From [Mycobacterium] manitobense (lineage in GTDB: Bacteria; Actinomycetota; Actinomycetes; Mycobacteriales; Mycobacteriaceae), in contig NZ_JACKSJ010000024.1 in NCBI RefSeq assembly GCF_025821665.1, positions 112,264 through 176,263 on the forward strand: DNA of 64,000 nucleotides. The letters run 5' to 3'. The stretch's first letter is position 1; each line of letters opens with the position of its first letter. Position numbers and translations under genes: made by a program. Of the stretch, positions 52,409 through 61,450 are shown piece by piece. Under the pieces are notes generated by a model. That model saw only the letters and a program-made list of their open reading frames with translations, did not search any database and had not been told where the DNA came from.

Positions 52409-53914
52409 ATGATCGCTCCGCGGCGACTGTCGGGCAGGTATGAACTCGGCGAGATCCTCGGCCTGGGTGGCATGTCCGAAGTCCACCTGGCCCGCGATCT
52501 GCGGTTGCATCGTGACGTCGCGGTCAAACTGCTACGTCTCGACCTGGCCGAGGACCCCAGCGTCAATCTGCGGTTTCAGCGAGAAGCGCAGAACGCGGCA
52601 TCGTTGAACCACCCTGCCATCGCCGCCGTCTACGACACCGGTGAGGTGCAGACGCCGAGCGGGACGCTGTCCTACATCGTGATGGAGTTCGTCGACGGTG
52701 TGACATTGCGCGATTACGTGCGTACCCACGGTGCGATGCGCCAACGGCAGGCCATCGAGGTGATCGCAGATGCCTGTCAGGCGCTGAACTTCAGTCACCA
52801 GCGAGGGATCATCCACCGCGACGTCAAGCCGGCCAACATCATGATCGGCACGGCCGGCTCGGTGAAGGTGGTGGACTTCGGCATCGCCAAGGCGATCGCC
52901 GACAGCGACGTCGGCGTCACCCAGACCGGCGCGGTGATCGGCACCGCCCAGTACCTGTCGCCTGAACAGGCCCGCGGCGTTCGGGTCGACGCTCGGGCCG
53001 ATGTGTACTCGCTCGGATGCGTGCTCTACGAAATCGCCACCGGAGAGCCACCTTTCGTAGGAGATTCGCCCGTCGCGGTCGCCTACCAGCATGTCCAGGT
53101 AGAGCCGGTGAAGCCGTCAGTGCTCAACAGTGAGATCACGCCCGACCTGGACGCAGTGGTGCTCAAGGCGATGGCCAAGAATCCCGACAATCGTTATCAG
53201 ACGGCCGCGGAGATGCGCACCGACCTCGTTCGCGTGCATCGTGGACAGACCCCGTACGCCGCTATGGCGGGGATCGGCGCCGACGGCGACTCGGCGCTGG
53301 CCGGGCCCGACATCAATCCGCCGACAGCCCAGTTGGCGACACAGCCGTCAGGTGACGGCAGGCGGCACGCAGGCCGGTCGACCAGGCGTTGGCTGACTGC
53401 GGTCGCGGTGCTGGCTGTGCTCGCCATCGGGGGTGGGATCGGGATCAACCTTCTTGCAAGCGATTCCCGCGACGTGGCGGTTCCCGACGTGCACGGTAGG
53501 ACGTCGGCCGACGCGGTCGCCGTCCTACAGAACGACGGCTTCAAGACCCGCATTCTGCAGAGCGCGGACGCGACCGTACCGCCCGGTCTCGTGATCAACA
53601 CCGACCCCGATGCCGACACCGCGGTCGCCGCGGGGGAGGAGATCACGCTCAATGTGTCGACGGGTCCCGTCCCCGACGTGTCGACCGGTGCTGCGCAAGT
53701 AACAGTGCCCGAGGTGAGGTCGTTGACCTATGCCGATGCCGTCCGCGAGCTGACGGACGCAGGCTTCGGGCGGTTCCAGCAGGCGTCCTTACCGTCACAA
53801 CCGGAGATGAAGGACCTTGTCGTGGGCACGAACCCCCCGGCCAACCGAATTGCCGCGACCACCACCGAGATCACCATCGTGCTGGGTTCCGGTCCCCTGA
53901 CTCCTGATCCCTGA
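52409..53914 (+). CDS. PknB-like Ser/Thr protein kinase with two PASTA domains
   Basis: A 501-residue membrane kinase. The kinase domain (about 10-275) has the glycine loop LGLGGMSEVHLA, VAVKLLR with the ATP Lys, catalytic HRDVKPANIM, VDFGIAK, the activation-loop Thr in TQTGAVIGTAQYLSPEQ, and APE-like SPEQ. A linker leads to one membrane helix (WLTAVAVLAVLAIGGGIGINL, about 330-350), then two extracellular PASTA domains (VPDVHGRTSADAVAVLQ and VPEVRSLTYADAVRELT). PknB of the division cluster has four PASTA repeats, so this is a shorter paralogue. It is not with rodA/pbpA, which would be elsewhere. Muropeptide or lipid II sensing is inferred from PASTA. Confidence 0.93.
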   Translation: MIAPRRLSGRYELGEILGLGGMSEVHLARDLRLHRDVAVKLLRLDLAEDPSVNLRFQREAQNAASLNHPAIAAVYDTGEVQTPSGTLSYIVMEFVDGVTLRDYVRTHGAMRQRQAIEVIADACQALNFSHQRGIIHRDVKPANIMIGTAGSVKVVDFGIAKAIADSDVGVTQTGAVIGTAQYLSPEQARGVRVDARADVYSLGCVLYEIATGEPPFVGDSPVAVAYQHVQVEPVKPSVLNSEITPDLDAVVLKAMAKNPDNRYQTAAEMRTDLVRVHRGQTPYAAMAGIGADGDSALAGPDINPPTAQLATQPSGDGRRHAGRSTRRWLTAVAVLAVLAIGGGIGINLLASDSRDVAVPDVHGRTSADAVAVLQNDGFKTRILQSADATVPPGLVINTDPDADTAVAAGEEITLNVSTGPVPDVSTGAAQVTVPEVRSLTYADAVRELTDAGFGRFQQASLPSQPEMKDLVVGTNPPANRIAATTTEITIVLGSGPLTPDP

Positions 53915-53916
53915 TC

Positions 53917-54426
53917 TCATGAGGGCAGCGGTACGCGCGTGATCAGGTCGTCGAGTGCGACCAGGTCCAGGTACGCGACGACGCGGGTCACCCGTTCGTT
54001 CGCCATGGTCATCACCCAGGCGTACTCGTTGACGTACGGCACGCCGTCGCGTGCGGTCGCGGTGCCCCGCCATCGCGCGACCACCTGGTCGTCGTCGGCG
54101 ATCAACTCCTGAACATCGGCCTGGATCTGTCCGGTCAGCCGGTCCACGATCGGGGCGACGCCGTCGTCGAGGAACTGCTGCCGGCTGGTGTACGTGGTCG
54201 GTGCCGTCGCCCGGGCGACCGTCCAGGTCACGTCGTCGGCGAGGATCGCGTAGAAGGTCTCGGCGTCCCCGACACCGCGCGTGAAGGCCTCCCGCACCAG
54301 GTGGGTGTTGCGTTGTTCGGCGTCAGCCTGCGGCGGTGCGGCGTCGGCTGTGGCACATCCCGCCGTGACTGCAGCCGCAGCGAGCAGTGCGGCGAGGGTT
54401 GTCCTGGTCCTGCGTCGATCGGTCAT
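53917..54426 (-). CDS. SnoaL/NTF2-like lipoprotein
   Basis: A 169-residue predicted lipoprotein. The signal (TLAALLAAAAVTAGCATA) has lipobox VTAGC at about Cys24. The mature domain follows the NTF2-like pattern: VREAFTRGVGDAETFYAILADDVTWTV, then VQELIADDDQVVARWRGTATA and NEYAWVMTMANERVTRVVAYLD. Such exported domains bind small ligands or have isomerase ancestry. It ends three bases from the convergent kinase gene. Function unknown. Confidence 0.83.
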   Translation of the reverse strand: MTDRRRTRTTLAALLAAAAVTAGCATADAAPPQADAEQRNTHLVREAFTRGVGDAETFYAILADDVTWTVARATAPTTYTSRQQFLDDGVAPIVDRLTGQIQADVQELIADDDQVVARWRGTATARDGVPYVNEYAWVMTMANERVTRVVAYLDLVALDDLITRVPLPS

Positions 54427-54500
54427 ATCCGCAACGTAGCCAGGCGGTGGCGTCCCAGGCAGGGTGCAGTACTCCCTGGCTGGACATCATGGCGCGGCAG

Positions 54501-54911
54501 TCACCGTCGAACGAGTATCAGCCGCGCACCCATGGCGATATCGGCGCCTGCGCAAGCCGCGGCGTACGTAGGGGGCAGGCGGGTGATCGAGGCATCGTGG
54601 GTGAAGATTGCGTCATACACCGCGTGGGCCGCCCAGCCGACGCCCACTACGCGACGTGCGGTTCGGGCGGGCAGCCAGGTTGCGGCGCCTGCGACCGCGC
54701 ATGCTGCGGCGAGCGTGACCGTCTCACGGGTGTCGATGCCCCACCGGCGACGCGACAGCGGATACACCGCGGCAGCCGTGACCAGGCCGACGGCCGCAAC
54801 TGACGTGCGCCTGCGAGGCAGGAATCGAGCCATCGCCATGTCGGCCGCGAGTGCGAAACCCACGCCTTGAGCGAATGAGCTCCGCTCCTCAAAAGTGCTG
54901 CTGCGAAACAT
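54501..54911 (-). CDS. Small membrane protein, unknown function
   Basis: A 136-residue protein with about four hydrophobic segments: VGFALAADMAMARF, VAAVGLVTAAAVYPLS, VTLAAACAVAGAATWLP and VVGVGWAAHAVYDAIF. The C-terminus is polar-basic. The family is not recognised; small four-helix membrane proteins of this type are common beside PPOX and lipid genes. The ATG at 54911 is used, but a GTG at 54950 would add 13 residues. Function unknown. Confidence 0.6.
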   Translation of the reverse strand: MFRSSTFEERSSFAQGVGFALAADMAMARFLPRRRTSVAAVGLVTAAAVYPLSRRRWGIDTRETVTLAAACAVAGAATWLPARTARRVVGVGWAAHAVYDAIFTHDASITRLPPTYAAACAGADIAMGARLILVRR

Positions 54912-55089
54912 GACAAGCCGTTCTGTTCGGTGGGCCGGTCTTGTCGTCACCTGCCCTGCACTCCTGGTATCGAGGTAATGCTAAGCACCTGCACAGCACA
55001 TGGGTCGGGATTGCCCCGACTCGCGGCCGGGAATTCCTGGGCACGCTGCGACGCTGCCAATCCATGTACGTACGTCGACTGGAGGATGC

Positions 55090-55755
55090 ATGAGTAGGCG
55101 TTACCCCGCGATCGCTTTCACCGACGACGTGCAGGCGGTGCAGCGCGAGCACGGCAGCGACCGGGTGTACGCACGTAAGCGCATCATTGCCGGTGCTTCC
55201 GCCGAACCGGACCGGCTGACCGACGACGAAGCCGAGTTCCTGGCCGAGCGCGACGGGTTCTATCTCGCATCCGTTGGCGAAACCGGCTGGCCGTACGTGC
55301 AATTTCGCGGTGGGCCAAGGGGATTCGCGCGCGTCCTGGATCCCGGCACGATCGGCTGGGCGGACTTCCGCGGCAACCTGCAGTACATCAGCACTGGCAA
55401 CATCGGAGGGAACGACCGGGTCGCGATCATCGCCATGGACTACGCCCGGCGGAGGCGGCTGAAGATCTTCGGGCACGCCCGGATCGTGACCGCCGAGGAG
55501 GATCCGGAGTTGATCCGGTCCCTGGGCGACGACGGATATGACGCGGTGGTCGAGCGCGCGGTCATCGTCAGCGTGGACGCGTTCGACTGGAACTGCCCCC
55601 AGCACATCACGCCCCGGTTCACCGTCGAGGAACTCGAGCCGGTACTCACAGATATGCGGCGACGGCTGGCCGTCCTGGAGGAGGAGAACGCGTCCCTCAA
55701 GGCAGAGCTCGGTCGGATCGGTGACGGCCGTCAGCCGAAATCCAGCAGGGTGTAG
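55090..55755 (+). CDS. Pyridoxamine-5'-phosphate-oxidase-fold flavoprotein with coiled-coil tail
   Basis: A 221-residue split-barrel protein. The FMN-binding region is FYLASVGETGWPYVQFRGGPRG, then NLQYISTGNIGGNDRVAIIAMDYARRRRLKIFGHARIV, typical of the PPOX family (these segments span about residues 55-140). The C-terminal RLAVLEEENASLKAELGRI is a coiled coil that could mediate dimerisation. The ATG follows GGAGG perfectly. F420 or FMN is the likely cofactor; the reaction is unknown. It overlaps the end of a convergent methyltransferase gene by 25 bases. Confidence 0.83.
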   Translation: MSRRYPAIAFTDDVQAVQREHGSDRVYARKRIIAGASAEPDRLTDDEAEFLAERDGFYLASVGETGWPYVQFRGGPRGFARVLDPGTIGWADFRGNLQYISTGNIGGNDRVAIIAMDYARRRRLKIFGHARIVTAEEDPELIRSLGDDGYDAVVERAVIVSVDAFDWNCPQHITPRFTVEELEPVLTDMRRRLAVLEEENASLKAELGRIGDGRQPKSSRV

Positions 55756-56567
55756 GCGCCGCGGATCTGCTTGGTCAGTCGCAGTTGCCAGAATGCGGGA
55801 AACAGTCTGTCGAACACCAGGCCCCGGCCGTGCGGCATCGGGAGGTCGTGCACGGCATGGATTCCGGGCACCGTGCCGGCCAGCTCCGCCAGCTGGGAGG
55901 CCGACATGCTGAACGGCATCGGCGGGACACGGTACCTGCGCGAGGCCCGCATCCCGTTCGGCGCGAGCCGCTTCACCAGCACCGGCGGCAGGTCGAACAT
56001 CATCTGCCCACCCGGGAAGCGGTTGGCGCACTCCCTGATGAGGCCCATGGCCTCGTCCGGCTGCAGATACATCAACAGGCCCTCGGCGGTGATGAAGACG
56101 CCGTCACTCGCGTCCACCTGATCCATCCACGTGTAGTCGAGGGCCGACTGCGCGATGCTGAGGATCCGTGGGGAGGACGGCAGCAGTCTCCTGCGCAGTT
56201 CGACCACGGGCGGCAGATCGACGGTGACCCAGCGGAATGTGGCATCGGGCAGCGCGCTGTTCAGGCGCCAGAAGCTGGTCTGCAGCCCTTCGGCGAGGGC
56301 GACGACCACCGCTGACGGACGCCGGGTGAGGTATCGGGCCGCGGCGCGGTCGAAGGCGAGGGCGCGGACGGCTGTCTCCTGACCTCGTCGACCGAACTTG
56401 CCGAAGTCGAAGTCGATGGCGTCGGCCAACTGGATCGCCATCGGGTCGTCGATGACGGGGTTCGGGTGGCGGGCCTGGTACGCCCGGGCGTTCAGCGTGA
56501 GCAGGGCGGTCTCCGAGACGCCGGTCAACGAGCCGGCGTCGACCCTCTCGCCGTCTGCGCGGTTCAC
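55731..56567 (-). CDS. SAM-dependent methyltransferase, leucine carboxyl methyltransferase type
   Basis: A 278-residue class I methyltransferase of the LCM/PPM family, common in mycobacteria. GSLTGVSETALLTLNARAYQARHPNPVIDDPMA is the family N-terminus (from residue 10), SAVVVALAEGLQTSFWRL the SAM region, and WVTVDLPPVVELRR the acidic loop. VFITAEGLLMYL is the conserved core strand. The GTG at 56567 is chosen because the family start is about ten residues before GSLTG; the open frame goes on to 56849. Substrate unknown. Confidence 0.85.
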   Translation of the reverse strand: MNRADGERVDAGSLTGVSETALLTLNARAYQARHPNPVIDDPMAIQLADAIDFDFGKFGRRGQETAVRALAFDRAAARYLTRRPSAVVVALAEGLQTSFWRLNSALPDATFRWVTVDLPPVVELRRRLLPSSPRILSIAQSALDYTWMDQVDASDGVFITAEGLLMYLQPDEAMGLIRECANRFPGGQMMFDLPPVLVKRLAPNGMRASRRYRVPPMPFSMSASQLAELAGTVPGIHAVHDLPMPHGRGLVFDRLFPAFWQLRLTKQIRGAYTLLDFG

Positions 56568-56698
56568 CGGTATCAAATTACCCGGGCGGCCTGCGAGTCC
56601 GGCGGGATCGATGGCGATGCACACGGGTGGCCGGATTCCGGCGGTGACTGACACTCTGGCCACTGGCTGCGGGTGGACCCGCTGACCACCATGAGGAC

Positions 56699-57382
56699 AT
56701 GACCAGCCGGCACAACGTCTCGTTGACCACCCGAGGCGCTCAGTGGGACCTTCCCGACTCCGACATCTCCTCAGCAGCATTGAAGCTGGTGTTCGACGTA
56801 TCACCGGCATTCCTCGCCAACCACTGCGTCCGCAGCTTCCTGTTCGCACGCGAGCTCGCGTGCACCCCCGACCGACGCGGAGCGGACGGCCTCGACGAGG
56901 AGACGCTTTTCCTCGCCTGCCTGCTGCACGACCTCGGCATCACCGACTACGGGACGGGCGGTCAGCGATTCGAGGTCGACGGCGCCGACGCCGCTGCGCG
57001 GTTCCTTCGCGACCACGGCATCGCCGAGGACCGGATCGTCACCGTGTGGCAGTCCATCGCCCTGCACACCAGTCTCGGCCTCGCACAACGGTTCGGAGAC
57101 GTGCAGTCAATCGCGTTCTCCGGTATCTCGCTCGACATCGACGGTATGGACAAGGGCCGACTCACCCGGGGTTTCGCCGAGCGGGTCCATGACGCGTGGC
57201 CGCGCGACGACCTCGGATTCGCGATCGCCCGAGCCATCGACCGCGGTATCCAGGCCGATCCGATGAAGGCGCCGCCCTTCACGTTTCCCGCCCACGTGCA
57301 CGAATTGTTCAACGGCAGATCGCTGACATTCTTCGATGTGATCGCGAATTCCGGCTGGGGGGATCGACCGCCGCAGGAGTGA
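56699..57382 (+). CDS. HD-domain metal-dependent phosphohydrolase-like protein
   Basis: A 227-residue protein. NHCVRSFLFARELA supplies the first His, LFLACLLHDLGITDYG the HD dyad, and IALHTS a third ligand, giving the HD-domain metal site. It resembles cyanamide hydratase/HD hydrolases: DLPDSDISSAALKLVFDVSP and GISLDIDGM are consistent, but the substrate is uncertain. The ATG has GAGGAC upstream. It overlaps no neighbour and ends 71 bases before the lipoprotein gene. Confidence 0.82.
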   Translation: MTSRHNVSLTTRGAQWDLPDSDISSAALKLVFDVSPAFLANHCVRSFLFARELACTPDRRGADGLDEETLFLACLLHDLGITDYGTGGQRFEVDGADAAARFLRDHGIAEDRIVTVWQSIALHTSLGLAQRFGDVQSIAFSGISLDIDGMDKGRLTRGFAERVHDAWPRDDLGFAIARAIDRGIQADPMKAPPFTFPAHVHELFNGRSLTFFDVIANSGWGDRPPQE

Positions 57383-57440
57383 CGCTCGAGGCCGATCCTG
57401 TGAATTCCGCGCAAACGCAGGCGTTCTCCGTCCGGATGGC

Positions 57441-57446
57441 TAGGTT
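57441..57446 (+). promoter_or_regulatory. -10 hexamer for a likely leaderless DUF4349 transcript
   Basis: TAGGTT ends seven bases before the ATG at 57454, the spacing of leaderless mycobacterial promoters. It also supports that ATG over upstream in-frame codons. Confidence 0.5.
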
Positions 57447-57453
57447 GCCAGTC

Positions 57454-58293
57454 ATGAGAAGGCATCTGGCGCGCGCGGTCGTGGCGATGGCGGCGCTGAC
57501 CCTGCTGACGGCATGCGCGGGATCGCCCGTGGGTATCGGCACGGAACCCGCGACCGGCAACATGAAGGACGCCGCCGGCGCGCCGGCACCCCAGAACGGG
57601 CCGCCGCAGGAGCTGACCGAGCAGCGCGACGTCGTCAAGACCGCGTCCATGACGATCACCGTGGCAAGCACATCGGAAGCCGCTGATAAGGCCGCGGTGA
57701 TCGTCGAGAACGCCGACGGGCGGGTCGACAGCCGTTCCGAGGATTCCGGCTCGGGGCAGGGCCGGGCGCTCACCTCGATCGTGCTGCGGGTGCCCGCGCC
57801 GAAGTTGGACGGTGTGGTGCGCGAACTCAAGACGCTGGGCACCGTTCAGACCGCCGAGACCCGGTCGGAGGACGTGACCGCTCAACGCGTCGATCTCGAC
57901 GCGCGGATCAAGGCTCTGCAGACGTCGGTCGACCGACTGCTGACGATCATGCGTGACGCCAGGGATCCCGAGGCGCTCATCGCAGCCGAGAACGCGCTGT
58001 CGCAACGCCAGGCCGACCTGGACAGCCTGCGGGCGCAGCGCGATCAGCTCGGCGACCGGATCGACTACAGCACCGTGGATGTCACGTTCGTCGCCGAGCG
58101 GGTCGGCGGGCCGTCGCCGCAGCAGTACCAGGGATTCCTCGGCCAGGTCGAACGGGGATGGGACGCATTGGTTTCGGTGACCGGCACGCTGTTCCTGCTC
58201 GTCGGCCTGCTGCTGCCGTGGCTGGCTGTGCTCGCCGTGTTCGCACTGGCCGGCTACGCACTCATCCGGGTGGTGCGGTCGCGCCGATCGTGA
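57454..58293 (+). CDS. DUF4349 lipoprotein
   Basis: A 279-residue lipoprotein. The signal AVVAMAALTLLTAC ends in lipobox LTAC (Cys about 21). The middle has a mixed domain (VKTASMTITVASTSEAADKAAVIVENADGRVDSR from about 66) and a long coiled coil (RVDLDARIKALQTSVDRLL, LSQRQADLDSLRAQRDQL). A C-terminal membrane helix FLLVGLLLPWLAVLAVFALAGYALI is followed by a short basic tail, so both ends are membrane-bound. The family function is unknown; an envelope role is inferred. Confidence 0.88.
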   Translation: MRRHLARAVVAMAALTLLTACAGSPVGIGTEPATGNMKDAAGAPAPQNGPPQELTEQRDVVKTASMTITVASTSEAADKAAVIVENADGRVDSRSEDSGSGQGRALTSIVLRVPAPKLDGVVRELKTLGTVQTAETRSEDVTAQRVDLDARIKALQTSVDRLLTIMRDARDPEALIAAENALSQRQADLDSLRAQRDQLGDRIDYSTVDVTFVAERVGGPSPQQYQGFLGQVERGWDALVSVTGTLFLLVGLLLPWLAVLAVFALAGYALIRVVRSRRS

Positions 58294-58317
58294 AGCCGGA
58301 CGGCGCACACCGAGCCG

Positions 58318-59046
58318 TCATTCGGTGGTGGGTGCCTCGAGGGTCATCAGGTAATGGTCGACGGGTGCGCGCGTCTGGTCCGACGTCTGGAGCAAGCTCG
58401 GCAGCGTGTCGACCAAGGTCTGCGCCACGACGTGCAGTTTGATGTTCAGTTCCTGGGAGCGCCATCTCAACACCGCGAAGGCCGCGTCGGCGGTGAGGTC
58501 GTAGACGGCCATCAGCATGCCCTTGGCGATGTCGATCGACTCACGGTGGGCGACGATGACCTCGAGTTCCTCGTTGATCGTCTCCTGGACCTGAGCGTGG
58601 ACACTCGCCGTGATGTCGATGTAGAAGCCGCGGGTGGCCACGATCCGCTTGTCGTCGTCGGTGACGGCTTCACCGACCACCACCACGTTGCGGGTGGTGC
58701 CGTCCCTGGCGATGATTCGGTGCCTACTACTGAACGGCGCCGAGGTCTGCTGCAGCAATGCGCGCACCTTCGCCAGGTCGTCGGGGTGCTTGTGGCTGAG
58801 GACGAGTTCGGTGGTGGGTGTCACCTCGCCGGGCTCGTAGCCGTGCATCCGGGCCACGGTGTCCGACCACGTCCAGGTGTCGGTGAGGTAGTGGTATTCG
58901 AAACGCCCGACCCGCTGCGGAGGTCCGCCCATCAGGGCGCGGTCAAGGCGACTCGCGGCCTGGCCGTCCACGCCCATCTCGGCGGCATCGGCGGCCGCCT
59001 GGGTCGCGAAGCCGCTGCTGGTTTTCTTCGAAGCCTTGGTGGCCAT
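58318..59046 (-). CDS. PAS-ANTAR regulator
   Basis: A 242-residue cytoplasmic RNA-binding regulator. A PAS fold (VGRFEYHYLTDTWTWSDTVARMHGYEPGEV, HPDDLAKVRALL) spans about 45-150, and an ANTAR domain (IDIAKGMLMAVYDLTADAAFAVLRWRSQELNIKLHVVA) about 165-220. ANTAR proteins bind paired hexaloop RNA hairpins and prevent termination. The signal for the PAS domain is unknown. The ATG is preceded by TCGGGACATGG-like sequence. It is alone, convergent with the DUF4349 gene. Confidence 0.9.
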   Translation of the reverse strand: MATKASKKTSSGFATQAAADAAEMGVDGQAASRLDRALMGGPPQRVGRFEYHYLTDTWTWSDTVARMHGYEPGEVTPTTELVLSHKHPDDLAKVRALLQQTSAPFSSRHRIIARDGTTRNVVVVGEAVTDDDKRIVATRGFYIDITASVHAQVQETINEELEVIVAHRESIDIAKGMLMAVYDLTADAAFAVLRWRSQELNIKLHVVAQTLVDTLPSLLQTSDQTRAPVDHYLMTLEAPTTE

Positions 59047-59249
59047 GTCCCGAGATTATGCCAAGTCGGGTGGCGATCGACGCCAGCGTCAGAAATCGGC
59101 CACCTGGTGCGGTAGGCACGGGCGAGCGCTGCTTTCTCAACGAGAGGGTTGATCCCGTACCCACCTCATAGCGAGCCTGTCAACGCAACCGCGTTGCACC
59201 CGCCACTCCACTGAGTATGCCCTTACACGGGAAGATCAAACCCCGAGGC

Positions 59250-61031
59250 TCAGCCGCCGACGGCGGGCCGCAGGAAGTCACCGGTCACCTTGATCGCGGG
59301 CGCCGAGGTGTTCCCGCCGACCACGAGCGTCGCGAAGGCGATGTCGTCGACGATGCCCGCGAACCAGCCGTGCGAACTCGTGTTGTCGCCGAACTCAGCG
59401 GTCCCGGTCTTGCCGCCCAGCCCGGGGATGTCGCGCAGCTCGCTCGCGGTGCCGTCGGCGACCGTCTGACGCATCATCGCCCGGAGGCTGTCGACGATGG
59501 CCGGCGGAATGGGCTTCGACTCGGTGTCCGCCGTGGTCTTCTCGCCGACGACGAGTGCCGGCGTGATCGTCGACCCGTGCCCGAGGCTGGCCTCGGCGAC
59601 CGCTAGGCCGAACGGGCTCACGGTCACCGTGCCCTGACCGATTCCGTTCTCCACCTTCTGCGCCGGGGTGTCGGCGCTGGGCACGTTGCCCGTGATGGTG
59701 GTGAGGCCCGGGATGACGTAGTCCACGCCGATGCCGAACAGTCTGGCCATATCGGGCAGCGCGTTCGCGGGCAGCTGGTCGGAGAGCACCGCCATGGTGG
59801 TGTTGCACGAGCGGGCGAACGCCGTCGTCAACGGCACGGTGCCCAGGTCGAATTCGTCGTCGTTCGGGATCGTGCGGTCCTCGACCGTGACCCGACCGGG
59901 GCAGGCCTGCGGGCTGTCGGGTGTCGCGATGCCCGCCTCGAGCGCCGCCGCCGTGGTGATGGTCTTGAACGTCGAGCCCGGCGGATACATGCCCGAGAAC
60001 GCTATGGGCCCCTGCGCGTCGGCGGGTGCGTTCTGCGCGGCGGCCAGGATGCCACCGGTGCTGGGTGAGATCGCCACCACGACGGCGGGCCGGGATTCCG
60101 CGGCGACGGCCGCTTGCGCCAGCAACTGCAGGCGGGTGTCCAGGGTGGTGCGGATCGGCGGCGTGTCCCTGGCCGGCGTCGAAGTCAGGTCGTAGGTGGG
60201 CTGACCCTGAGCGTCGACGAGGGCCACCGACCAGCCGGCGGCCGCATCGATCGCCGTGCGCCAGGCATCATCCAGGCCGCTGATCACCGGCGAGGACAGC
60301 TCGCGGTTGGCGGTGAGCAGCGCACCCTGCTCGGTGACCGTGACGCCCGGAATCTGGGCCAGCTGATCGCGAACCACCGCCAGATCGGCTTCCCGCAGCC
60401 GGATCACCGTGACGGCGTCGTCCTGCGTGGCGGCGAATTGTTCGGCGATGGTGGCCTCGGTGATGGTCGGTGCGAACTGCTGTAGCAGCGGCGCCAGGGT
60501 TGCCGCCGAGGCCAGGTTGTCGCGGCGCAGGTCGACCACGCCGACTGTCTGCCATGTCATCAGCGGCTGGCCGTCGCGATCGGTGACGGGGGTGAGGAAG
60601 TTCTTGTCGTCGCTGTACTGAAAGTGCATGCCCGCAGCCAGGTCCGGGTGCAGCACCGTCGGCGCCCACTGCACCCGCCACTCGTCGCCGGACTGCGTCG
60701 CGGTCGCCGTCGCGTCGTACCGGAAGTTCCGCTCGGGTCCGAACGTCCACGAGTAGTTCAGCGTCGCCTGGTGGGAGTCCTCGGACACGTCGCCGACGTC
60801 GACGGTCACCGTGGTGTCCTTCGGCATGCCGTCGAACATCGACGTGATGGCCGGCGCGGCCGCCGCCTGGTCGGTGGTGCCGGCCGCCGCGGCGGCGGCG
60901 TCCTTGCGTTGCAGCGCCTCGGCGAATGCCTGCAACGCGTCCTTCGGGTCGCTGCCGGTGAACAGCGAACACCCCGTCGACGCGGACCACAGGACACATA
61001 CGAGCAGCAGCAGTGCGAAACGTCGAGTCAT
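59250..61031 (-). CDS. Lipoprotein penicillin-binding protein (transpeptidase)
   Basis: A 593-residue class B-like PBP lipoprotein. The signal LLLLVCVLWSASTGC has lipobox STGC. Residues about 35-150 form an NTF2-like MecA-N domain, then a dimerisation region. The transpeptidase domain has SxxK as PPGSTFKTI, SxN as SCN in FARSCNTTM, and KTG as GGKTGTAEF. It resembles the M. tuberculosis Rv2864c-type PBP (about 600 residues) and cross-links peptidoglycan at the periplasmic face. The ATG at 61031 is followed by the signal; the open frame further upstream is out-of-frame sequence. Beta-lactam binding is expected. Confidence 0.93.
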   Translation of the reverse strand: MTRRFALLLLVCVLWSASTGCSLFTGSDPKDALQAFAEALQRKDAAAAAAGTTDQAAAAPAITSMFDGMPKDTTVTVDVGDVSEDSHQATLNYSWTFGPERNFRYDATATATQSGDEWRVQWAPTVLHPDLAAGMHFQYSDDKNFLTPVTDRDGQPLMTWQTVGVVDLRRDNLASAATLAPLLQQFAPTITEATIAEQFAATQDDAVTVIRLREADLAVVRDQLAQIPGVTVTEQGALLTANRELSSPVISGLDDAWRTAIDAAAGWSVALVDAQGQPTYDLTSTPARDTPPIRTTLDTRLQLLAQAAVAAESRPAVVVAISPSTGGILAAAQNAPADAQGPIAFSGMYPPGSTFKTITTAAALEAGIATPDSPQACPGRVTVEDRTIPNDDEFDLGTVPLTTAFARSCNTTMAVLSDQLPANALPDMARLFGIGVDYVIPGLTTITGNVPSADTPAQKVENGIGQGTVTVSPFGLAVAEASLGHGSTITPALVVGEKTTADTESKPIPPAIVDSLRAMMRQTVADGTASELRDIPGLGGKTGTAEFGDNTSSHGWFAGIVDDIAFATLVVGGNTSAPAIKVTGDFLRPAVGG

Positions 61032-61069
61032 GGCACCACGAGGGTAACCATGCCGCCGTGCGGCGCCGC

Positions 61070-61441
61070 CTAGGCTTCGAGACGCGCCCGGACGCTCGCG
61101 AGGCGCTGCTGCAGCGTCGCCTCGTCGACCACGCCGCGCGCCAGCAGCGAGTGCGCGAGCGCCATCAACTGGTTCTCGGGGTAGGGCAGATCCGCGTACC
61201 GGCTCGCCGAGAGGGCGTCCTCCTCGTCGCGGCGTTCCTTGAAGTTCGGGACATTCGCGTCGCACGCCGCCTGGTCGAGGGCATCGCAGAGGCCGTCGAG
61301 GCTGGTCTTCCACGGCGGCACCGGATTCTCGACGCCGTACTTGGCGGCCATCCGCGGCCACACCTGGTTGCGCTCGACGATCTCCTGCAGGACAGCGCTT
61401 CTGACTTCGTCGACGGGTTGTGGTTCAGGCTCGGTGGACAC
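61070..61441 (-). CDS. Nitrile hydratase/thiocyanate hydrolase accessory protein (P15K-like)
   Basis: A 123-residue protein with WPRMAAKYGVENPVPPWKTSLDGLCDAL and RYADLPYPENQLMALAHSLLARGVVDEATLQQRL, the pattern of nitrile-hydratase beta N-domains and small activators. In cobalt thiocyanate hydrolase the P15K chaperone delivers cobalt to the gamma subunit, and this gene follows the gamma-subunit gene by nine bases. The GTG start has GAGG upstream. It probably acts as a metal-insertion chaperone; that it is instead a structural third subunit cannot be excluded. Confidence 0.78.
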   Translation of the reverse strand: MSTEPEPQPVDEVRSAVLQEIVERNQVWPRMAAKYGVENPVPPWKTSLDGLCDALDQAACDANVPNFKERRDEEDALSASRYADLPYPENQLMALAHSLLARGVVDEATLQQRLASVRARLEA

Positions 61442-61450
61442 GGTGGGTCC

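Noticed and set aside
59181..59196. CAACGCAACCGCGTTG as terminator of the penicillin-binding protein gene
   Set aside because: Only a 6-base stem without T-run; too weak to call.
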